Assembly (NCBI GenBank): GCA_003454975.1 | Contig: DMST01000482.1 | Location: forward strand, 1-14,105 | Reading direction: 5' to 3' | Source: Cytophagales bacterium | GTDB taxonomy: Bacteria; Bacteroidota; Bacteroidia; Cytophagales; Cyclobacteriaceae | Length of the DNA: 14,105 bases | The notes under the pieces: model-generated | Seen by the model: only the letters and a program-made list of their open reading frames with translations | Databases searched by the model: none | Told to the model about the DNA's origin: nothing | Position numbers and translations under genes: made by a program | Part shown: positions 1-6,314 of the stretch, piece after piece | Layout of the letters: each line of letters opens with the position of its first letter | Position numbering within the stretch: position 1 is the first letter of the stretch

Positions 1-165
1 GTCCAGATCGGTAATTACACCCGATCCCGAACCTACTACTACCACATTCACTCCGGGTACGGTCGCACCAGTGGCGTCCTTTACCGAACCGGATACCGTC
101 CGCTGCGCCCAAGCCTGGAAGGCCACGATTGACGCAAGGAAACTCAGTAGGAAAATCCTCTTCAT
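1..165 (-). CDS. SusC/RagA-type TonB-linked outer-membrane receptor, N-terminal fragment
   Basis: The first 55 codons of a minus-strand gene are present and the rest lies beyond the left edge. The ATG at 165 opens a clear Sec signal peptide: basic MKR, a hydrophobic core, and AWA before Gln21 as the likely cleavage site. Residues 23-55 (TVSGSVKDATGATVPGVNVV and onward) are the first strands of a carboxypeptidase-regulatory-like domain ending in GVITDLD. In SusC/RagA proteins this domain precedes the TonB box, plug and barrel. Family members import glycans or other large nutrients across the outer membrane with a SusD-type lipoprotein. The barrel is not visible, so another TonB-dependent receptor or a different secreted protein starting with this domain remains possible. 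No good promoter was found in the 229 bases upstream. Confidence 0.72.
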   Translation of the reverse strand, partial: MKRIFLLSFLASIVAFQAWAQRTVSGSVKDATGATVPGVNVVVVGSGSGVITDLD

Positions 166-394
166 GTTTACAATTGGTTTAAATTGATTGGTGTTTAGGC
201 GTTTTGATGTTTCTCAACAGAAGACACAAATGTTTGGTAAAACGTTGGATTATGCCAGGAATTCAATCGATTCCTTCTTTATGCAACATAAATAATTCTA
301 GAATGTTCAACCACGCCCACATTTTGGATAAACAAATTAGGTCGGTAATCGTAGGCGAAAATAATGGGCTTACACAAAGGGAGGTAATTCGGTT

Positions 395-2317
395 TCAGCG
401 GTAAATTACAAATTCAATTCGTCGGTTAGCTTGCCGATGTGCCTCTGAATCGTTCGCAAAAAGAGGTTGGCCCTCTCCATATCCTCTGAACCGAAGCCGC
501 TGACGGGGCACTCCTTTTTCTATGAGATAGTTATAAACTGACCGGGCCCTATTAAGTGATAATTCTTGATTATAGGCCTCAGGACCTACATCATCCGTAT
601 GCCCCGCTATTTCCACTCGAACATCAGGATTGTCGCGTAAAATACTAATTGCCAGATTGAGTTCTGTTTTTGATTTGTTGCGAAGGGCGTAGCTATCGGA
701 ATCGAAGAACACATTATTCATTACTACGGCCTTCCCGTTTTCCAATGGCTCCAAAAATATATCCTGTTGGATGGGCTCTGGATTCGGCTGATGTTCATAA
801 TTGAACGTCAAACTATTATACAGATACCCTTTGGATTGTGCGAAAAGACCGTATTCAGTTCCACTGTTTAGCACCATAAGATATTCACCTGTAATAGGAT
901 CCGATCGCACTTTTCCAAGAACAGAATCGGTTTCCAGGTCTATCAAATCTACCCAACCTCCCACAGGCCTACCCGTTTCTGCATCTAATACTTTTCCGTA
1001 TACGTACGTACTTGGCACCGCTACCCTAGCTAGCTCAGGTAATTCAAAGGTATATAACCTGCTTTGGAGCCCTTGTGACTGGGTTCGGGTTGACTTACTG
1101 AAAAATGCCCTTAAGCCATCCGCCGTTATGAAGAGTGCCTGTTGGTCGGATTCATCGTTTATCGGGTACCCCAAATTCTCCGGTTGGGTCCACCCTTTGT
1201 CACTTAATTCACTCTTAAAAATATCGAACCCACCCAACCCCAGATGCCCTTTTGAAGCAAAGTATAGTGTCTGGGCATTTACATGAATGAAGGGCGAAAG
1301 ATCATCTTCCGGAGTATTAATGGTAGGCCCCAAATTTTCAGGATACCCCCAAGTGTTATCCGTTTGCAAACGACTCACCCAAATATCCGCATTACCATAC
1401 CCTCCTCTTCTTCGGGAAACGAAATACAGGGTACGCCCATCAGCTGACAATGTAGGTTGTGTTTCCCAAGCCTTGGTATTGATCCGTCGCCCCATATTAA
1501 TGGGCGCCGACCATTCATCTCCTCGCTTGTAGCTAACGTATAAATCGCAACTACCAATAACATCACTGCGCTGGCAAGAGGTGAAAATCAGGGTTCGGCC
1601 ATCGGCAGAGATAGTACATGTTCCCTCGTTCTGAAGTGGGGTATTTATATTTGGTGAAATCGATTTAGGCTCAGACCAGCCGGCGGGGGTCTGCACACTT
1701 ATATATATATCCTCATCTTCCTGAGAATGGTTAGTCACCCTTCCTGTGTAGATCAATTGATTCTGTAACACATTCAGGACTGGGAAATATTGCAAATCGA
1801 ACCCATTCAGAATGATGGGTAACAAAATAGGCTCAAATTCTACGGGGTTAGCTTTGGCCTCTAAAATGAACTCGATTTGGGCCAATCCTTTCTCTACTTC
1901 AGGCTTCAGCTTTCCTACCTGAGTGGTCATATTCAAAAAAGCTTCGAACTGGGTCTTGGCCAGATCGATTTGCTTAGTCCTCAGGTAATACATCCCTAAC
2001 TTATGCAGAGTAGCGGATACTCGTCGGTCATCTCCGCCCAGTTCGGTTACCACTATCCAATGTGGAATGGCTTGGGTGGTATCGAATAATAGCTCGTAGG
2101 TATTACCTAAGGCCAAATGAGCCTCCCAAAACTGTGGGTCACGGCTCACTGCCTTTTCATAGGCATCAATGGCTTTTTCTGGTTGACGGCTTCTGTACGC
2201 TTCTACTCCCGCCTCGTATGCCTTGATGGCCCTCCCGCTGGTTGAGGAAAATTTTTGAGCCACACACCAGGGTAGAACAAAGAGACAAAACAAGGCAACT
2301 AGTAAGTACTTAGACAT
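395..2317 (-). CDS. Secreted TPR / PD40 propeller / CRD / OmpA-C protein (PorE-like architecture)
   Basis: A 640-residue envelope protein with four recognisable parts. Residues 1-21 are a signal peptide, probably cut after CVA; the Cys at 18 is not in a convincing lipobox. Residues 29-125 are TPR-like helices (EKAIDAYEKAVSRDPQFWEA). Residues 195-420 contain PD40/WD40-like propeller blades marked by SADGRTLIF (237), SADGRTLYF (291) and TADGLRAFF (398). Residues 438-510 resemble a carboxypeptidase-regulatory domain (YGKVLDAETGRPVGG). Residues 533-640 are an OmpA C-terminal peptidoglycan-binding domain: GHTDDVG at 572-578, with Asp575 and Arg590 in the 15-residue spacing of the diaminopimelate-binding Asp/Arg pair of OmpA. 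The same domain order is known for PorE, which ties the type IX secretion system to peptidoglycan in Porphyromonas gingivalis. Many Bacteroidota have paralogues of this layout, so orthology to PorE is not claimed. No type IX secretion genes are adjacent. Confidence 0.9.
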   Translation of the reverse strand: MSKYLLVALFCLFVLPWCVAQKFSSTSGRAIKAYEAGVEAYRSRQPEKAIDAYEKAVSRDPQFWEAHLALGNTYELLFDTTQAIPHWIVVTELGGDDRRVSATLHKLGMYYLRTKQIDLAKTQFEAFLNMTTQVGKLKPEVEKGLAQIEFILEAKANPVEFEPILLPIILNGFDLQYFPVLNVLQNQLIYTGRVTNHSQEDEDIYISVQTPAGWSEPKSISPNINTPLQNEGTCTISADGRTLIFTSCQRSDVIGSCDLYVSYKRGDEWSAPINMGRRINTKAWETQPTLSADGRTLYFVSRRRGGYGNADIWVSRLQTDNTWGYPENLGPTINTPEDDLSPFIHVNAQTLYFASKGHLGLGGFDIFKSELSDKGWTQPENLGYPINDESDQQALFITADGLRAFFSKSTRTQSQGLQSRLYTFELPELARVAVPSTYVYGKVLDAETGRPVGGWVDLIDLETDSVLGKVRSDPITGEYLMVLNSGTEYGLFAQSKGYLYNSLTFNYEHQPNPEPIQQDIFLEPLENGKAVVMNNVFFDSDSYALRNKSKTELNLAISILRDNPDVRVEIAGHTDDVGPEAYNQELSLNRARSVYNYLIEKGVPRQRLRFRGYGEGQPLFANDSEAHRQANRRIEFVIYR

Positions 2318-2492
2318 ATTCAGGGGAAATTGAGATACTCGTGATTTAGTAAAGAAACCTTCTTTGATGGATTCTCTTTCACATACTCAACGACACTATG
2401 AATAATTTCGTCAGCTCCGTTTATCTGGTAAAAAGAAATATTCTACCTGGGATAGAAATCCAAGCCACTAGTTTCGAACTAACCCTAAGAAA

Positions 2493-3413
2493 TCAATCGT
2501 GGTAGTGATACTCCCGCGTATAAATATCCCCTAACGCTGCGTGATAGGTATTTTTCAATAAGCCAGCAATGGTCATAGGACCGACACCACCTGGCACGGG
2601 AGTAATCAGGCTAGCCTTGGGGGCTACGGTCTCAAAATCCACATCCCCTTTCAGAGCAAAGCCACTCTTTTTACTCGGATCTTTCACCCGCTCGATACCT
2701 ACGTCAATCACCACGACCCCTTCTTTCACCATATCGCCGTTGATTAAACCCGGCTTACCAACGGCGGTGATGAGGATATCAGCCTGGCGGGTGTGGTGTG
2801 CCAAATCTGGAGTAAACCGATGTGTTAGGGTGGTGGTGGCTCCACCGGGGTAGCCAAACCTACGGCGGCTCATAAGGATGCTAATGGGTGACCCTACAAT
2901 ACGGCTACGCCCCACAACTACACAGTGTTTACCTACTACTGAAATTCCAGCCCGCTTGATCATCTCCATAATGCCTAATGGAGTAGCAGGTACATGGGTA
3001 GGGAGACTTTGAACCATCCGGCCGAAGTTCAATGGATGGAAGCCATCCACATCCTTCTCTGGCTGAATCCTATTGATAAGATTATCCGCCTTGATGTGTT
3101 CAGGTAAAGGCAACTGCACAATCAGTCCGTCAATCTCCGGGTTGGCATTTACCTTATCTATTTCTTCCAACAGGTCCGCTTCGGAGATAGTAACGTCATA
3201 GCTTAACTTGGAGGAGGTGAAACCCACTTCCTCGCAGGCCTTAATCTTATGACCAACATATACCTCGCTAGGCCCGTGGCTCCCCACCAAAATAGCAGCC
3301 AGATGGGGAGCACGTTTGCCCTTTGCTTTCATGGCCTCCACTTTAAGGCGAAGCTCCGCCCGAATATCGGCAGCCATCTGTTTACCATCCAGAATTTGAG
3401 CAGTCTCTGTCAA
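2493..3413 (-). CDS. folD: Bifunctional methylenetetrahydrofolate dehydrogenase / methenyltetrahydrofolate cyclohydrolase
   Basis: FolD interconverts 5,10-methylene-, methenyl- and 10-formyl-tetrahydrofolate in the cytosol, using NADP, and feeds purine and formyl-methionine synthesis. The 306-residue protein shows the family motifs: Y52-V-G-H-K56 with the catalytic lysine, VQLPLP at 99-104, KDVDGFHP at 120-127, the Rossmann motif VVGRSRIVGSP at 166-176, and PGGVGPMT at 274-281. The segment TTTLTHRFT resembles the E. coli enzyme. The C-terminal tail is somewhat longer than in the 288-residue E. coli protein. The start is a TTG at 3413; the first ATG in frame is codon 13 and would remove the conserved ILDGK strand, so TTG is preferred. 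It begins 10 bases after the lepA stop, which implies co-transcription. Confidence 0.97.
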   Translation of the reverse strand: MTETAQILDGKQMAADIRAELRLKVEAMKAKGKRAPHLAAILVGSHGPSEVYVGHKIKACEEVGFTSSKLSYDVTISEADLLEEIDKVNANPEIDGLIVQLPLPEHIKADNLINRIQPEKDVDGFHPLNFGRMVQSLPTHVPATPLGIMEMIKRAGISVVGKHCVVVGRSRIVGSPISILMSRRRFGYPGGATTTLTHRFTPDLAHHTRQADILITAVGKPGLINGDMVKEGVVVIDVGIERVKDPSKKSGFALKGDVDFETVAPKASLITPVPGGVGPMTIAGLLKNTYHAALGDIYTREYHYHD

Positions 3414-3423
3414 AATAGCGGGG

Positions 3424-5217
3424 TTAGTCCAATTTTAATACAGCCATGAAAGCTTCCTGGGGGATTTCTACATTCCCCACCTGGCGCATACGTTTCTTCC
3501 CTTTTTTCTGCTTTTCGAGCAGTTTTCGCTTCCGCGTGATATCTCCACCATAGCACTTTGCAATTACGTTTTTGCGGAGGGCTTTCACCGTTTCTCGTGC
3601 CACTACTTTGGTACCAATAGCAGCCTGCACGGCTATTTCAAATTGCTGGCGAGGAATCAGTTCTTTCAGCTTTTCGCATAGCTTTTTACCCCACTCGTAG
3701 GCCTTGTCTCGGTGTACAATGGCAGAAAGGGCATCTACTTTATCTCCATTCAGAAGAATGTCCAGCTTCACCACCTTGCTTTCGCGGTAGCCAATCAACT
3801 CGTAATCCAGCGAAGCATATCCACGACTGATGGTCTTAAGCTTATCAAAGAAGTCAAAAACGATCTCAGCCAAGGGCAGTTCAAAGGTGAGTTCTACCCG
3901 ATCAGAGGTGAGGTAAACCTGATTTTTGATGATACCCCGCTTATCCATACACAGCTCAATGATGCCTCCGATATATTCGGCCTTGCTGATGATCTGTGCC
4001 CGGATGAAAGGTTCTTCAATATGCTTGACGGTATTAGGCTCGGGCATCTCTGATGGTGCCGATACCTTAATAATTTCATCGTCCTTATCGATAGCATGAA
4101 ACCGCACGGAAGGCACCGTGGTGATTACGGTCATATCAAACTCTCGCTCCAGGCGCTCCTGCACTATTTCCATGTGCAGCATACCTAAAAACCCACAACG
4201 GAATCCAAAACCCAATGCAAGGGAAGTTTCTGGCTCCCATACCAACGAGGCATCATTAAGTTGGAGTTTTTCCATGGCGGCACGCAGGTCCTCATATTCG
4301 CTAGTTTCTACGGGATAGATACCGGCAAATACCATAGGTTTCACATCCTCGAAACCCTTCACTATATTATCGGTAGGCCGGTCTAGGTGGGTTATCGTAT
4401 CCCCCACCTTCACCTCTTTGGCCTGCTTGATTCCCGAGATGATGTACCCCACATTGCCAGCGGAAATCTCTTTCTCTGGTTGCTGGTTCAGCTTGAGCAC
4501 TCCAATCTCGTCTGCGTCGTAGGTTTTCCCGGTGCTCACGAACTTCACCTTATCGCCTTTCCGAATAGTCCCGTTAAAAACGCGAAAGAGTACCTCCACC
4601 CCACGAAAGGAGTTGAACACCGAGTCGAAAATCATGGCCTGCAAGGGCTCATCTACGTCTCCAACGGGTGCAGGTATTCGGTTGATAATAGCAGCCAGGA
4701 TTTCGGCAATACCTATACCTTCCTTGGCACTAGCCGGTATTACGTCCTCAGGATCTACCCCAATCAAATCCACAATCTGATCGGTGACCTCTTCCGGCAT
4801 GGCGCCAGGCAAGTCAATCTTGTTGAGCACCGGAATAATCTCCAGATCGTGCTCCATGGCCAGATACAGGTTGGAAATGGTCTGTGCTTCAATTCCCTGG
4901 GCGGCGTCTACGACCAATAGTGCTCCTTCGCAAGCGGCGATGGATCGTGACACTTCGTAGCTAAAATCTACGTGTCCGGGAGTGTCGATCAGATTTAATG
5001 TATAGGTCTCCCCCTCGTGAACATAGTTCATCTGGATGGCGTGGCTCTTGATGGTAATCCCACGCTCACGCTCCAGGTCCATGTCGTCCAACAATTGGTT
5101 TTGCATATCGCGCTCCGACACCGTTTCGGTGCTTTGAAGCAGACGATCGGCCAGGGTACTCTTACCGTGGTCGATGTGAGCGATAATGCAGAAATTTCGA
5201 ATGCGCTCCATACTCAT
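3424..5217 (-). CDS. lepA: Elongation factor 4 (LepA) translational GTPase
   Basis: LepA is a ribosome-binding GTPase related to EF-G, linked in the literature to back-translocation and to efficient initiation or ribosome maturation. The 597-residue length is normal. The GTPase motifs are intact: AHIDHGKST at 13-21 (P-loop), RGITI at 52-56 (switch I), DTPGH at 78-82 (G3), NKID at 132-135 (G4). The LepA-specific C-terminal end is present, with ISRGYASLDYE and a lysine-rich stretch before QVGNVEIPQEAF. The ATG at 5217 gives MSMERIRNF; a second ATG at 5211 gives MERIRNF, closer to the usual LepA N-terminus and better spaced from the -7 element at 5226-5233. folD follows after 10 bases and is likely in the same operon. 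Confidence 0.98.
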   Translation of the reverse strand: MSMERIRNFCIIAHIDHGKSTLADRLLQSTETVSERDMQNQLLDDMDLERERGITIKSHAIQMNYVHEGETYTLNLIDTPGHVDFSYEVSRSIAACEGALLVVDAAQGIEAQTISNLYLAMEHDLEIIPVLNKIDLPGAMPEEVTDQIVDLIGVDPEDVIPASAKEGIGIAEILAAIINRIPAPVGDVDEPLQAMIFDSVFNSFRGVEVLFRVFNGTIRKGDKVKFVSTGKTYDADEIGVLKLNQQPEKEISAGNVGYIISGIKQAKEVKVGDTITHLDRPTDNIVKGFEDVKPMVFAGIYPVETSEYEDLRAAMEKLQLNDASLVWEPETSLALGFGFRCGFLGMLHMEIVQERLEREFDMTVITTVPSVRFHAIDKDDEIIKVSAPSEMPEPNTVKHIEEPFIRAQIISKAEYIGGIIELCMDKRGIIKNQVYLTSDRVELTFELPLAEIVFDFFDKLKTISRGYASLDYELIGYRESKVVKLDILLNGDKVDALSAIVHRDKAYEWGKKLCEKLKELIPRQQFEIAVQAAIGTKVVARETVKALRKNVIAKCYGGDITRKRKLLEKQKKGKKRMRQVGNVEIPQEAFMAVLKLD

Positions 5218-5225
5218 ACAGAGTG

Positions 5226-5233
5226 CAAAAATA
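5226..5233 (-). promoter_or_regulatory. Bacteroidota -7 element for lepA-folD
   Basis: Read on the minus strand the bases are TATTTTTG, an exact match to TAnnTTTG. The transcript would start about 5 bases further on, near 5221, leaving only a few bases before the ATG at 5217 or about ten before the ATG at 5211. No TTG is present at the expected -33 position, so this is a half-supported call. Confidence 0.5.
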
Positions 5234-5325
5234 GAAGGAAATGGATAAGTGCATACTGTCCGCTTTTACCTGATCGATAAAATATTTTCTATCGGCCTTG
5301 AATGGGCCTAACACCCATATTATTT

Positions 5326-5559
5326 CTACAAATCCTCGTACTTATCACATCGGCATTCATACCACTGTGCTACTATTTGTTCCATTTCATCGAGGTATGC
5401 GTCAATCTTTTCTAAGCCTCGGTACTCCTGCCCACCATCCAACAAAGTAGGCTCTTGATCTTCCTTGTACTGTATTCGCTTAGCCAAAGTCATGGATTCT
5501 ATTCTCTCCAAAGCGCCCAAATGGGCCCTATTAGAAGGTGAAATGATTAGCTCAATCAT
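5326..5559 (-). CDS. Small glutaredoxin-fold-like protein lacking the CxxC motif
   Basis: A 77-residue protein, stop TAG. The order of predicted elements fits the first part of a glutaredoxin/GST N-terminal fold: strand MIELIIS, a loop SPSN where CxxC would sit, helix ALERIESMTL, strand AKRIQYK, then EPTLLDGGQEYRG with Pro37 in the place of the cis-proline, and a final helix KIDAYLDEMEQIVAQW. The usual active-site cysteines are absent. The only cysteines are C69 and C71, a CxC pair in the C-terminal tail. It could be a structural or degenerate thioredoxin-fold protein, or use CxC for redox or metal binding; this is a reading of pattern only, with no family recognised. The gene stands 108 bases upstream of lepA on the same strand, and lepA appears to have its own promoter. 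Confidence 0.6.
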   Translation of the reverse strand: MIELIISPSNRAHLGALERIESMTLAKRIQYKEDQEPTLLDGGQEYRGLEKIDAYLDEMEQIVAQWYECRCDKYEDL

Positions 5560-5686
5560 AATGATACGTTATCCTTGGTATACCCAACACCAATATTTTA
5601 CCAATCGTTCGGAAACTTATTATCAGAATAATCTTCGCTCATATTTGATTTAAAGCCATATAACATTAGGTTAATTCAGGAATTAC

Positions 5687-5717
5687 TTGGGCCTTGTCAG
5701 GGCATTTAGCATCTTTG
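5687..5717 (+). promoter_or_regulatory. Bacteroidota-type promoter for the DUF4924-like gene
   Basis: TTG at 5687-5689 is followed after 20 bases by CATCTTTG at 5710-5717, which matches TAnnTTTG at all but the first base. The spacing is that of the known Bacteroidota housekeeping promoter (TTG near -33, TAnnTTTG near -7). The transcript would begin near 5722 and leave a leader of about 12 bases. Confidence 0.55.
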
Positions 5718-5733
5718 CGGCAAATTTGGCACC

Positions 5734-6270
5734 ATGGCATCCTTAGAAGACAAACGCGTTCAGAATATCTCAGAGTACATTATTCAGGTATACCAGGCAG
5801 AAGATCTGATCCGGCAACACAAATTCAATTTGGATGCCTTATTTGCAGAGCATATTGATGCGTTGGGGGGTAGTGAAGAAGAAAAATCACAAAATCGTGC
5901 CTGGTACACGAAGGTGGCCCACGCGCTAGAGGAAGAAGGTTCCCAAGAAAAGGGGCACCTTGGCAGACTAGATGAGTATATAAAAGAACTCAATGAGATT
6001 CACTTTCATCTCCTTCGCAGCGACCGCGTGTACCGCGGCCACTTCGACCAAGCCAAGTTGCACATCAACCGCCACATGCAAGCTCATGGCGGAGAGTTAT
6101 CCAACCCAATACAAATTTGCTTGAATGGCATCTTTCTCTTCAAAAGTAAGCGAGCAAAGCAAGAAGCGCTCACAGAGAGTGACCGCGAGGGTATGCACGC
6201 CTTTGTAGAGTTGTGTAGCTATCTCAGCTATCGCTATCGATCACGCCACGAAAGCAACGGTTCTGATTAA
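5734..6270 (+). CDS. DUF4924-like protein
   Basis: A 178-residue, all-helical, soluble protein without signal peptide or membrane segment. It resembles the Bacteroidota family DUF4924 in length and in its landmarks: N-terminal NISEYIIQVYQAEDLIR (the usual NIAEYLLYMWQIEDIIR region), a central EEEGSQEKGHL (usual EGVMEKGHL), the ELNEIHFHLLRS helix (usual LTDLHLRLLKS), and a C-terminal SYLSYRYRS helix. The function of this family is unknown and nothing here reveals a catalytic site. The ATG at 5734 is 17 bases after a plausible -7 element. The gene converges on the permease gene, with a shared hairpin in the 43-base gap. Confidence 0.85.
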   Translation: MASLEDKRVQNISEYIIQVYQAEDLIRQHKFNLDALFAEHIDALGGSEEEKSQNRAWYTKVAHALEEEGSQEKGHLGRLDEYIKELNEIHFHLLRSDRVYRGHFDQAKLHINRHMQAHGGELSNPIQICLNGIFLFKSKRAKQEALTESDREGMHAFVELCSYLSYRYRSRHESNGSD

Positions 6271-6285
6271 GTAAGATGGCTCGAA

Positions 6286-6314
6286 GGTGTTACCCTCCCA
6301 GCCAGAGGGTCACC
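6286..6314. terminator. Hairpin between convergent genes
   Basis: GGTG, a 2-base bulge, ACCCTC, a 7-base loop, then GAGGGTCACC: ten paired bases lying in the gap between the DUF4924-like gene and the permease gene. Its last base is the final base of the permease stop codon. The position suits a two-way transcription end, but neither side has a run of T, so it is not a textbook intrinsic terminator. Confidence 0.5.

Noticed and set aside
227..234. CAAATGTT as a minus-strand -7 element (AACATTTG) for the receptor gene
   Set aside because: It misses the first base of the consensus and has no -33 TTG.
204..404. 66-codon plus-strand open frame in the gap between the receptor and OmpA genes
   Set aside because: Composition is unlike protein (Arg/His/Asn-rich, no recognisable pattern), it overlaps the OmpA gene end, and no promoter element precedes it.
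4387..4920. 177-codon plus-strand frame opposite lepA
   Set aside because: It is antisense to the conserved GTPase and middle domains of LepA and reflects their codon bias.
5275..5294. AT-rich quasi-palindrome CGATA...TATCG with AAAATATTTT inside, between the 77-residue gene and lepA
   Set aside because: The inner and outer arms are not in register with each other, and AT-only palindromes of this size arise by chance; not strong enough as terminator or operator.
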